From assembly GCA_963781285.1 (NCBI GenBank), contig CAWAFI010000023.1, positions 62,001-126,000 on the forward strand: 64,000 nucleotides of DNA, read 5' to 3'. The translations under genes and the position numbers were made by a program. The notes beneath the pieces were generated by a model. It did not search any database, was not told the DNA's origin, and was given only the letters and a program-made list of their open reading frames with translations. Within the stretch, counting starts at the first letter, position 1, and each line of letters opens with the position of its first letter. The DNA comes from CAIWHR01 sp963781285. Lineage in GTDB: Bacteria > Pseudomonadota > Gammaproteobacteria > Burkholderiales > Casimicrobiaceae. This document shows positions 17,540 through 25,206 of this stretch, piece after piece.

Positions 17540-18013
17540 TTATCCGCCGCAACCGCCGAGGGTGACTTTGATTTCCTTCGCGGCCACGTAGTACTTGCCA
17601 TCCGCCTTCACCAACGCGTAGACGTTCGAGCTCTGGCCCATCTTGACGCGCGTCGTGATCGCCGGCTCGGTACCGGCTGGGATGTCGAAACTGGCGGTCA
17701 GTACGTTCGGATTCTTCTCGACCAGGATCGCGATCGACTCGGTCTTCGGAATCGAGCTCGTCACGCCGATGGGCACGACGGCGCCATTCTCGGCAATGTC
17801 GGGTGTGGCGACGAATACGATGTCCTTGCTCTGCGTCGGCGCGGCACCGCCGAACGCCTTCAGCGTCTCGTCCATCGTCTTCGCCTCGAACGCGGCCTTG
17901 TTCCAAGCCTCCGCCGCGGCTTCGCCCGGCTTCAGCCAGCCTGCTGCCGACAGCAATGCGAGCAGCGTGACGCCGCTGCCCGTCTTCAGCACATCCCTGC
18001 GCGTGGTGCTCAT
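17540..18013 (-). CDS. soxY: thiosulfate oxidation carrier protein SoxY
   Basis: SoxY is the periplasmic sulfur carrier. Its C-terminal swinging arm GGCGG is complete, with Cys155 of 157 residues as the attachment site. The N-terminus has a Tat signal (STTRRDVLKTGSGVTLLALLS), which would export the folded SoxYZ pair. The body contains the SoxY domain with EAWNKAAFEAKTMDETLKAFGG. It is the first structural gene of the operon and lies 114 bp downstream of the arsR-type regulator on the same strand. Confidence 0.97.
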   Translation of the reverse strand: MSTTRRDVLKTGSGVTLLALLSAAGWLKPGEAAAEAWNKAAFEAKTMDETLKAFGGAAPTQSKDIVFVATPDIAENGAVVPIGVTSSIPKTESIAILVEKNPNVLTASFDIPAGTEPAITTRVKMGQSSNVYALVKADGKYYVAAKEIKVTLGGCGG

Positions 18014-18127
18014 GTGTTTCCTCCTGATGCAACGGCGATTCGTGCAACGGCGCGGCCGGGCCGTGCGATTCTATCCCGCTTTCGCGCCTGCCAACGGCGC
18101 GACATCGTCGCGGTTACGACAACACGG

Positions 18128-18523
18128 TCAATGCCGTGATGCGAACTCGAGCAGCTCCTCGCGCAACGGCGCTCGCGCATCGATCCGGTTCGCGAGCTGC
18201 ACGCATACCGTGCGACATACGTCGGCGAACATCGGGTCCGCCACCTTGTAGAAAACCGAGTTGCGCACCTTGCGCCGGCTCACAACCCCCGCCTGATGCA
18301 AGAGCGCAAGGTGCCGCGAGACATTGGTCTGGCTGGCGCCCGTGGCATCGACGATCGCCGTCACGTGCTGCTCGGACCGGCAGATCGTATGCAGGATCTT
18401 GAGGCGCGTCGGCTCCGAGAGCAGCCCGAAATACTTCGCCACCGCCGCGAAGACGGGCTCCAGTTCGGGAGCGTCGCCGCCGGGTAGCGCCGGAGTGGCA
18501 GGGAGCGAAGCGCGGTTTTCCAT
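18128..18523 (-). CDS. ArsR-family transcriptional regulator (SoxR-type) of the sox operon
   Basis: A 131-residue winged-helix repressor. The HTH domain spans about residues 28-105 (LLSEPTRLKILHTI, then GASQTNVSRHLALLHQAGVVSRRK). Two cysteines, in HTICRSEQHV and RTVCVQLAN, match the arrangement seen in sulfur-responsive ArsR proteins such as SoxR and BigR, where a disulfide or polysulfide bridge releases the repressor from DNA. Its position at the head of soxYZAXB on the same strand suggests that it controls them. A promoter at 18533-18561 places transcription start only a few bases before the ATG at 18523, so the message may be nearly leaderless. Confidence 0.88.
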   Translation of the reverse strand: MENRASLPATPALPGGDAPELEPVFAAVAKYFGLLSEPTRLKILHTICRSEQHVTAIVDATGASQTNVSRHLALLHQAGVVSRRKVRNSVFYKVADPMFADVCRTVCVQLANRIDARAPLREELLEFASRH

Positions 18524-18532
18524 ATACCTATG

Positions 18533-18561
18533 AGCATATGCGCATGGATAGTGAGAGTCAA
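18533..18561 (-). promoter_or_regulatory. sigma70-type promoter of the arsR-sox operon
   Basis: Read on the minus strand, TTGACT (18561-18556) and TATGCT (18538-18533) are 17 bp apart. The -10 element ends only 9 bp before the arsR ATG, predicting a leader of about three bases. The overlapping palindromes GCATATGC and ATGCGCAT around the -10 may also bind a regulator. Confidence 0.55.
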
Positions 18562-18570
18562 CCGGGCGGT

Positions 18571-18588
18571 CTCTTGTACATACAAGAG
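18571..18588. promoter_or_regulatory. perfect 18-bp palindrome between arsR-sox and the dioxygenase gene
   Basis: CTCTTGTA-CA-TACAAGAG has perfect 8-bp arms around a 2-bp centre. It lies 9 bp upstream of the -35 element of the arsR-sox promoter and 138 bp before the divergent dioxygenase gene. It is a strong operator candidate for the ArsR protein or another dimeric regulator. Confidence 0.6.
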
Positions 18589-18725
18589 GGCGGACGTGCC
18601 GATAAGGCGAAACTGCGTTCACGTATCGAGATCGCCCGGCCATTACAGCGGATGAGCCGTCCGGTGCGGCGGAACCTCGATCGCCGCGTCACGGTCGAAC
18701 CGCACCGGCCAACCCGAGAGACGAG

Positions 18726-19391
18726 ATGTCGGATCGCCGTCACCGCCACGCCATGCCGATATTCCGTCGCCGCCTGTTGCATGCGCTCGTTGCCACCGGG
18801 GTCGGGTTGGCCCTGCCGTGGAGCGCCAAAGTTCGCGCGCAGCCCGCGTTGCTGACACCAACGCCGAGCCAGACGGAAGGACCGTTTTATCCACGGACGC
18901 TGTCAGCGGATCGCGACGCGGATCTCACGCGGGTCGCCGGGCGCGATGCCACGGCGCAGGGAACGCGCCTGTATTTCACGGGCCGCGTGATCGCGCGCGA
19001 TGGCAAGCCGCTCGCCGGCGCGACGGTCGAACTGTGGCAATGCGACGTGTTCGGTCGCTACCATCACGCGGGGGACGACGGCGAGCCGCGCGACGACAAC
19101 TTCCAGGGCTACGGTGTCGCAACAACCGACGCGGAGGGTCGCTACGCATTCAAGACGATCCGGCCCGTCGCCTATGGCGGGCGACCGCCCCACCTGCACG
19201 TCAAGGTCGCGAATGCCGGCGCGCCGGCATTGACCACGCAGATCTACATCAAGGGCGATCGCGTCGAGGGCGACCCGGTGCTCGCGTGGTCGCCGCGGGG
19301 AACCCTCGAGCGGCTGACGATGACGCTGGAACCGGCGGGGGGCAAGGAGCCAAGCGCAGTCGCAGGCATGTTCGAGTTCGTTGTGAAATAG
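18726..19391 (+). CDS. exported intradiol ring-cleavage dioxygenase-like protein
   Basis: A protein of up to 221 residues related to protocatechuate 3,4-dioxygenase subunits. An Arg-rich, hydrophobic leader (FRRRLLHALVATGVGLALP, then a cleavage region near SAKVRAQ) predicts export, possibly by Tat. Family blocks include TEGPFYP, AGATVELWQCDVFGRYHH, YGVATTDAEGRYAFKTIRP and RPPHLHVKV. The two tyrosines and two histidines that bind Fe(III) in the family all have counterparts here. The substrate is unknown; exported members are poorly characterised. The start is uncertain: ATG 18726 follows GAGACGAG, and ATG 18753 is an in-frame alternative. It is divergent from the sox operon. Confidence 0.85.
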   Translation: MSDRRHRHAMPIFRRRLLHALVATGVGLALPWSAKVRAQPALLTPTPSQTEGPFYPRTLSADRDADLTRVAGRDATAQGTRLYFTGRVIARDGKPLAGATVELWQCDVFGRYHHAGDDGEPRDDNFQGYGVATTDAEGRYAFKTIRPVAYGGRPPHLHVKVANAGAPALTTQIYIKGDRVEGDPVLAWSPRGTLERLTMTLEPAGGKEPSAVAGMFEFVVK

Positions 19392-19414
19392 CGAAACCGA
19401 TTCGCCTCGCCGCT

Positions 19415-19687
19415 TCAATGCACCGTCGCTGTGGACAGAAAGCGGAGCAGCGCGCCCGACTTGAGCCGATAGACACCCTCGCCCAGATTCAGGGCGCCGT
19501 CGATCTCGCCGCGCGTGAACGCGACTTCGGTATCGCCGTGACGAGCCTCGAGCACGATGTCATCGGCCGCGGTGTCGTTGTCCGGAATACGCAGGTATTC
19601 GGTCTCGAACACGACGCCGTCGATCAGCACGTAATCCGCTTCGTTCATCGCGTGCGTCAGGTACGTCGGGAATCCGTCTCTCGCCAT
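19415..19687 (-). CDS. small conserved-looking hypothetical protein
   Basis: A 90-residue soluble protein with no signal peptide, membrane helix or cysteine. It is acidic, with segments such as NEADYVLIDGVVFETEYLRIP and GEIDGALNLGEGVYRLKSGALLRFL that suggest a compact beta-rich fold. The ATG at 19687 has a clear GGAGGG site upstream, supporting expression. I do not recognise the family. It is convergent with the dioxygenase gene and 195 bp downstream of speE on the same strand. The 195-bp gap at 19688-19882 shows nothing recognisable. Confidence 0.6.
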   Translation of the reverse strand: MARDGFPTYLTHAMNEADYVLIDGVVFETEYLRIPDNDTAADDIVLEARHGDTEVAFTRGEIDGALNLGEGVYRLKSGALLRFLSTATVH

Positions 19688-19882
19688 GTTCCCTCCACAT
19701 CGCGGGTTGCCGCCATTGGCGCCCCGCACATGCTCAACGTGAGGGCAATTCGCATGCGGTTCAAGGGGACCTCGCGGCGCCTCCGCGGGCCACGACGGAT
19801 GGGGGCTCGGCGAGGTTGACAGGCCGGAAACGTGCAGGTCCGGCCCTTACGTGGCAGGAACGAGGATGAGGTCAGGCTATTG

Positions 19883-20785
19883 TCAACTGACGAGGTCGCG
19901 CACGAAGTTGGGCAGAGCCAGCGCGGCCCGGTGCATGTCGCCGTTGTAATACTGCAGCCGCGAGAGCCCGCGCTGTGCGATGCGCCGGTCAACCTCGCGC
20001 GCAGAAACGCTCTTGGGGTCGAGCGTCTGCGACGCGCAAGCCATCATCCACAGGCCACCGTAGAGCGGCACCGACGCGAGATACGGCGTGACGAGCGGAA
20101 ACGCCGCGCGGAGGTTGGCAAGGCAAGCGCGGATGCGGTCGGGATGCGCAATCGGGCTCGCGATGTGCAACGTCATCGCGCCGACCGGCTTCAGGCGCAC
20201 GGCGCATGTGCGATAGAACTCCTGCGTGTACAAGGATTCGGAGGGCCCGCCGGGATCGGTAAGGTCGAGCACGATAAGGTCGTACTGTTCCTCGGACTCG
20301 CCGATGTACGCGAAGCCGTCCTCGATTCGCAGCGTGAGCCGAGCATCGTCGAGCGAGCCCTTGTGCACGCTTTGCAGGTACTTGCGCGCGATGTCGACGA
20401 CAGCAAGGTCGATTTCGCATAGCGTCACTGACTTGACGGATGGGTGCTTCAGCAACTCTTCGGCAGAGCCACCGTCGCCGCCACCGATAATGAGCGCGCG
20501 CTCCGGCTGCGGATGCGTCAGCGCCGCCATGTGGACGAGGTTTTCATGGTAGAAGAACTCGTCCATCTCGGAGGTCATGAAATGGCCGTCGAGCCGGAAC
20601 AGCTTGCCGAAATGCGCGGTGTCGTGAACCTCGACCGTCTGGTAGGGCGACGTGAATTTCTCGTACTGCCGCTTCGAGCGGATGAAGAAGCCCCATTCGC
20701 CGGTGAGATATTCGGTCATCGCGCCCGGCACGATGTCGCCGGCGGCCGCCCCCTCGCCCGGCGGCTTGGGAGGTTCGTCAGGCAT
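19883..20785 (-). CDS. speE: polyamine aminopropyltransferase (spermidine synthase)
   Basis: SpeE transfers the aminopropyl group of decarboxylated SAM to putrescine. The 300-residue protein has the signature LIIGGGDGGSAEELLKH, the acidic ligand VTLCEIDLAVVDIARKY, and the catalytic loop DLIVLDLTDPGGPSESLY with the conserved aspartates. PLYGGLWMMACAS is the later family block. It overlaps the end of speD by 8 bp, so the two are translationally coupled and form the standard two-gene spermidine module. Confidence 0.97.
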   Translation of the reverse strand: MPDEPPKPPGEGAAAGDIVPGAMTEYLTGEWGFFIRSKRQYEKFTSPYQTVEVHDTAHFGKLFRLDGHFMTSEMDEFFYHENLVHMAALTHPQPERALIIGGGDGGSAEELLKHPSVKSVTLCEIDLAVVDIARKYLQSVHKGSLDDARLTLRIEDGFAYIGESEEQYDLIVLDLTDPGGPSESLYTQEFYRTCAVRLKPVGAMTLHIASPIAHPDRIRACLANLRAAFPLVTPYLASVPLYGGLWMMACASQTLDPKSVSAREVDRRIAQRGLSRLQYYNGDMHRAALALPNFVRDLVS

Positions 20786-21143
20786 CCTTGCCTCCGCGGT
20801 GGATCGAGTGAAACCGGGTGCGCTGTGGTTTCAACGCGGACTCGAGCGCACGGAACAGGTGTTCCGCCTTCTGCGAATTGTCGGTCGCGAGATTGCACAC
20901 GTAGACGTCGACCGTGACGAAGCCGTGCTCCGGCCATGTATGGATCGCGAGATGCGATTCCGCGAGCAGCACCGTTCCCGTGACGCCCTGCGGCTCGAAC
21001 TGGTGAAACGATTCGCCGACGATCGTCAACCCCGCTGCGGTACTGGCTTCGAGGCAGAGCGCGCGCAGCGCCTCGGCGCGCGTGAATTCGGGCGTGTCGG
21101 CCGGGCAGCCATACCATTCGCCTAACAGATGAATTCCGTCCAT
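20778..21143 (-). CDS. speD: S-adenosylmethionine decarboxylase proenzyme
   Basis: A 121-residue class Ib AdoMet decarboxylase that self-cleaves to make a pyruvoyl cofactor. The cleavage site Glu62-Ser63 lies in LLAESHLAIHTWPE, and the catalytic residues His68 and Cys83 sit at the positions known for the compact bacterial enzyme. Length is typical. It is the first gene of speDE, reading leftward from the ATG at 21143. The divergent 232-bp region to tkt (21144-21375) contains an AT-rich patch near 21230-21275 but no promoter I can assign with confidence. Confidence 0.96.
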   Translation of the reverse strand: MDGIHLLGEWYGCPADTPEFTRAEALRALCLEASTAAGLTIVGESFHQFEPQGVTGTVLLAESHLAIHTWPEHGFVTVDVYVCNLATDNSQKAEHLFRALESALKPQRTRFHSIHRGGKDA

Positions 21144-21375
21144 TAGCCGTCCCCTGGTAATGAAAAAGCCCCACCCCAGTTCGTCACTGGCGGAAGGGCA
21201 GGCGCCGTTCCTGATCTTACCGACGGATGTAAACATATGATTATTGCACAATCCCTGCGCAGGCGCGATAATTTTACGTTTGCTCCGCAGTGCAACGGCG
21301 CGTCGCGCGATGCGACGGCCGCGGTTCGAACCCACTCGCCACATCAATCGCTTTTCCCTCAGCCGATCGTCTGCC

Positions 21376-23427
21376 ATGACTAATGCTGCAGCCGCCGTTG
21401 ACAACATCGTTTCCGATTCCGAGATGGCGAACGCGGTGCGGGCGTTGGCGATGGACGCGGTGGAGGCGGCGAAGAGTGGGCATCCGGGGATGCCGATGGG
21501 GATGGCGGAGATTGCGCTGGCGTTGTGGCGCGGGCAGTTGAAGCATGATCCGGCGCATCCGGGGTGGCCGGACCGCGACCGGTTCGTGCTGTCCAACGGT
21601 CACGGTTCGATGCTGCTCTACGCGCTGTTACATCTGACCGGTTACGACCTGCCGCTCGAGGAGTTGCAGCGCTTTCGCCAGCTGCACTCGAAGACGCCGG
21701 GGCATCCGGAGCGGGGTTTGACGCTGGGGGTGGAGACCACCACCGGGCCGCTGGGCCAGGGGTTGGGCAATGCGGTGGGGATGGCGCTGGCCGAGCGTTT
21801 GCTTGGCGCGCACTTCAACCGGCCGGGGCACGCCATCGTCGATCACCGCACCTGGGTGTTCGTGGGTGACGGCTGTCTGATGGAGGGGATATCGCACGAG
21901 GCGGCGGCGCTGGCGGGCACCTGGGGGCTGGGCAAGCTGATCGTGGTCTACGACGACAACGGCATCTCGATCGACGGCGAGACCAAGGGTTGGTTCACCG
22001 ACGACACGCCCAAGCGCTTTGCTGCCTACGGCTGGCAGGTGCAGGCGGGGATCGACGGCCACGACGTGGCGGCGGTGGCGGCGGCGCTGGCGGCGGCGGT
22101 GGCCGATGGGGCGCAGCAGGGCCGGCCGCAATTGCTCTGCTGCAAGACGGTGATCGGCAAGGGGGCGCCGACCAAGGCGGGGACGGCCGAGGTGCACGGT
22201 GCGGCGCTGGGGGAGAAGGAAGTGGCGGCGGCGCGCCTGGCGCTGGGCTGGCCGTATCCGCCGTTCGTGATTCCGCCGTCGATCTACGCGGCGTGGAATG
22301 CCCGGGCGCGCGGGGCGCAGGTGGAGCAGGCGTGGGCGGCGCGCTTGGCCGCGTATCGCGCCGCCTATCCGGCGCTGGCGGAGGAATTCGGGCGCCGCAT
22401 GGCCGGTGCGCTGCCGGCCACCTTCAGCGCCACGGCGGCGGCGTTCATCGCCGCGCAGGTGGCCAAGGGCGCCAGTGTGGCCACCCGCAAGGCGTCGCAA
22501 CAAGCGCTCGAAGCGCTGGCGCCGCAGCTGCCCGAACTCATCGGCGGCGCCGCCGATCTGACCGGCTCGGTGTTCACCGACTGGTCGGGCAGCACCCCGG
22601 TGACGCGCAGCGCGAACGGCAACTATATTCACTTCGGGGTGCGTGAATTCGGCATGAGCGCCATTGCCAACGGCCTCGCGCTGCACGGCGGGTTGATCCC
22701 CTATGTCGGCACCTTCCTCACCTTCTCCGACTACGCTAGGAACGCACTGCGCATGGCGGCGCTGATGCGCCTGCGCACCATCTTCGTGTTCACCCACGAT
22801 TCGATCGGCCTGGGCGAGGACGGGCCGACGCATCAGGCGGTCGAGCACACGGCGAGCCTGCGCCTGATCCCGCAGCTCGACGTCTGGCGGCCGTGCGACA
22901 CGGTGGAGACGGCCGCGGCGTGGGTGGCGGCGCTCGCCCGCCACGACGGACCGAGCGCCCTGGTGCTCACCCGTCAGAACGTGCCCTTCCAGCCGCGCGC
23001 GGCGGCCCAGCTGGCCGACCTGGCCAAGGGCGGCTACATCCTCGCCGACTGGGACCCCACCAGCGCCCGCCGCGTGCTGCTGCTGGCCACCGGCTCCGAG
23101 GTGGCGCTGGCGATGGGCGCACGCACCGCACTCGCCAGCGACGGCATCGCCGCCCGGGTCGTGTCCCTGCCCTGCACCAGCGTCTTCGAGCGCCAGGATG
23201 CGGCCTACCGCCAGCACGTGCTGCCCCCCGGCATTCCCCGCGTCGCCGTCGAGGCCGGCGCCTCCGCCGGCTGGCACGCCTATGTCGGCGCCACCGACGA
23301 TGCCCGCGGCGCCGTGGTCGGCCTCGACCGCTTCGGCGAGTCCGCCCCCGCCAGCGCCCTCTTCCCCCACTTCGGCTTCACCATCGACGCCGTCACCTCC
23401 ACCGCTCGACGCGTGGTCGCGGCGTAG
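21376..23427 (+). CDS. tkt: transketolase
   Basis: Thiamine-diphosphate enzyme that moves two-carbon units in the pentose phosphate and Calvin cycles. The 683-residue protein has the N-terminal KSGHPGMPMGMAEIA, the ThDP/Mg site GDGCLMEGISHEAA with the distal DDN, and the C-terminal pyrimidine-domain block THDSIGLGEDGPTHQAVEH. Length and motifs are standard. The ATG at 21376 is used; longer in-frame starts lie in the divergent control region. Codon choice is odd: the first half favours G-ending codons very strongly, the last third C-ending ones. It precedes the gapA-pgk-pyk-fba group, as often seen in betaproteobacteria. Confidence 0.97.
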   Translation: MTNAAAAVDNIVSDSEMANAVRALAMDAVEAAKSGHPGMPMGMAEIALALWRGQLKHDPAHPGWPDRDRFVLSNGHGSMLLYALLHLTGYDLPLEELQRFRQLHSKTPGHPERGLTLGVETTTGPLGQGLGNAVGMALAERLLGAHFNRPGHAIVDHRTWVFVGDGCLMEGISHEAAALAGTWGLGKLIVVYDDNGISIDGETKGWFTDDTPKRFAAYGWQVQAGIDGHDVAAVAAALAAAVADGAQQGRPQLLCCKTVIGKGAPTKAGTAEVHGAALGEKEVAAARLALGWPYPPFVIPPSIYAAWNARARGAQVEQAWAARLAAYRAAYPALAEEFGRRMAGALPATFSATAAAFIAAQVAKGASVATRKASQQALEALAPQLPELIGGAADLTGSVFTDWSGSTPVTRSANGNYIHFGVREFGMSAIANGLALHGGLIPYVGTFLTFSDYARNALRMAALMRLRTIFVFTHDSIGLGEDGPTHQAVEHTASLRLIPQLDVWRPCDTVETAAAWVAALARHDGPSALVLTRQNVPFQPRAAAQLADLAKGGYILADWDPTSARRVLLLATGSEVALAMGARTALASDGIAARVVSLPCTSVFERQDAAYRQHVLPPGIPRVAVEAGASAGWHAYVGATDDARGAVVGLDRFGESAPASALFPHFGFTIDAVTSTARRVVAA

Positions 23428-23600
23428 CGTCACAAGGCGGCAATGATGCTGCGATCGACGTTCCACAATCGGGTAGCCCGGAACGGTTATGGACGCAGTC
23501 AGAAGGGATCGGGTTCAAAACCGGCACCGCGCGAGCGAGCCCCGGACGTTACCGCCGCGCCCGCGGCCGGCGTCACGCGCGGTGCCGATCCGATCCCACC

Positions 23601-24164
23601 GTGTTGAGCGCCATCACCATCCGACGGGCCGTTCCCGCCGATGCCGCGGCCATCGCGCAGGTGCGGGTCGATGCGTGGCGCGCGACCTACAAAGGAATGA
23701 TTCCCGCCGCCTACCTTGCCGCGATGAAGGTCGAGGACAGCGCGGCCCTGTGGCTGCGTGTGCTGACCGCGGCGCCGAATCGGACCAGTGTGTTCGTCGC
23801 CGCGAGCGACGCGAACGTCGTCGGCTTCGCCTGCGGCAGCATGCTGGCTGAATCGAAGCACGGCCTCGACGCCGAGCTGACTGCCATCTACCTCACCCGC
23901 GACTTCCAACGCGCCGGGGTTGGACGGCGCCTCGTCGGCGCGGTCGTTGACGCGCAGCGAAGCTACGGCGCGACCGGTCTTTTGACCTGGGTCATCGCGG
24001 GAAACGCCGCAGCGCGCGCATTCTACGAGCATCTCGGCGCAGAACTCCTGATCGAACAGCCGTTCCAGTGGGACGGCCTGGATCTCGTCGAAGTCGGATA
24101 CGGCTGGCGCGCAATCGAAGCGCTCGCCGCCATCTGCGGCTCGCCGCCGGTCATGTTCCATTGA
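23601..24164 (+). CDS. GNAT-family N-acetyltransferase
   Basis: A 187-residue acetyltransferase with the GNAT fold. It begins ITIRRAVPADAAAIAQVRVDAWRATYKGMIP, has strand motif LTAIYLTRDFQRAGVGRRLVGA (the acetyl-CoA P-loop, Q/RxxGxG/A at about residues 97-108) and ends with NAAARAFYEHLGAEL, all typical. The start is probably GTG at 23601 or TTG at 23604; no clear ribosome site is visible. It lies between tkt and gapA on the same strand and seems unrelated to them in function. The substrate is unknown. Confidence 0.85.
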   Translation: MLSAITIRRAVPADAAAIAQVRVDAWRATYKGMIPAAYLAAMKVEDSAALWLRVLTAAPNRTSVFVAASDANVVGFACGSMLAESKHGLDAELTAIYLTRDFQRAGVGRRLVGAVVDAQRSYGATGLLTWVIAGNAAARAFYEHLGAELLIEQPFQWDGLDLVEVGYGWRAIEALAAICGSPPVMFH

Positions 24165-24192
24165 TTCGTCACTTACCCATTCGGAGAAATCG

Positions 24193-25206
24193 ATGACCAT
24201 CAAAGTTGCCATCAACGGCTACGGCCGCATCGGCCGCAACATCCTGCGCGCGCACTACGAGGGCGGGAAGAAACACGACCTCGCGATTGTCGCGATCAAC
24301 GATCTGGGGAGCCCGGAGACCAACGCGCACCTCACCCGCTACGACACGGCGCACGGCAAGTTCTCCGGGAAGATCGTCGTCGACGGAGATTCGATGGTCG
24401 TCAACGGTGACCGGATAAAGGTGTTCGCGCAACGCGATCCGAAGCAGCTGCCGTGGGCGTCGCTCGGTGTGGACGTCGTGCTCGAGTGCACAGGCCTGTT
24501 CAACTCGAAGGAAAAGGCCTCCGCGCACGTCGCCGGCGGGGCGAAGAAGGTGATCCTCTCGGCGCCCGGCGGCAAGGACGTCGACGCCACCATCGTCTAC
24601 GGCGTCAACCACGGCACGCTGAAGGCTGCGCACACGGTCATCTCGAACGCCTCGTGCACGACCAACTGCCTCGCCCCGCTGGTCGCGCCACTGCACGCGA
24701 AGATTGGCGTCGTCAACGGCCTGATGACGACGATCCACGCCTACACCAACGACCAGGTGTTGACCGATGTCTATCACGAGGACTTGCGCCGCGCCCGCTC
24801 GGCGACGATGAGCATGATCCCGACCAAGACGGGCGCTGCCGCCGCGGTCGGCCTGGTGCTGCCGGAATTGAACGGCAAGCTCGATGGCTACGCGATCCGC
24901 GTGCCGACGATCAACGTGTCGATCGTCGACCTGTCGTTCATCGCCGCGCGCGACACGAGCGTCGACGAAGTCAACGCGATCATGAAGGCGGCGGCGGAAG
25001 CCGGCCCGCTCGCCGGCATCCTCAACTACAACAAGGCGCCACTCGTGTCGGTCGACTTCAACCACGATCCCGCGTCGTCGACATTCGACGCGACGCTGAC
25101 CAAGGTGTCGGGCCGGCTGGTCAAGGTATCCGCGTGGTACGACAACGAATGGGGATTTTCCAACCGGATGCTGGACACGACCGTCGCGCTGATGGCGGCG
25201 AAATGA
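24193..25206 (+). CDS. gapA: type I glyceraldehyde-3-phosphate dehydrogenase
   Basis: Converts glyceraldehyde 3-phosphate and phosphate to 1,3-bisphosphoglycerate with NAD(P). The 337-residue protein has the N-terminal INGYGRIGRN motif, the catalytic Cys155 in SNASCTTNCLAP, and the C-terminal WYDNEWGFSNRM. It overlaps pgk by 4 bp (ATGA), so the two enzymes that act in sequence are coupled in translation. Cofactor preference and whether it serves glycolysis or carbon fixation cannot be decided from sequence alone. Confidence 0.98.
   Translation: MTIKVAINGYGRIGRNILRAHYEGGKKHDLAIVAINDLGSPETNAHLTRYDTAHGKFSGKIVVDGDSMVVNGDRIKVFAQRDPKQLPWASLGVDVVLECTGLFNSKEKASAHVAGGAKKVILSAPGGKDVDATIVYGVNHGTLKAAHTVISNASCTTNCLAPLVAPLHAKIGVVNGLMTTIHAYTNDQVLTDVYHEDLRRARSATMSMIPTKTGAAAAVGLVLPELNGKLDGYAIRVPTINVSIVDLSFIAARDTSVDEVNAIMKAAAEAGPLAGILNYNKAPLVSVDFNHDPASSTFDATLTKVSGRLVKVSAWYDNEWGFSNRMLDTTVALMAAK

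Noticed and set aside
21628..23466. 612-codon open frame antisense to tkt
   Set aside because: It lies opposite a full transketolase, has no recognisable domains and is rich in Arg, Gly, Ala and His as expected for the opposite strand of GC-rich coding DNA.
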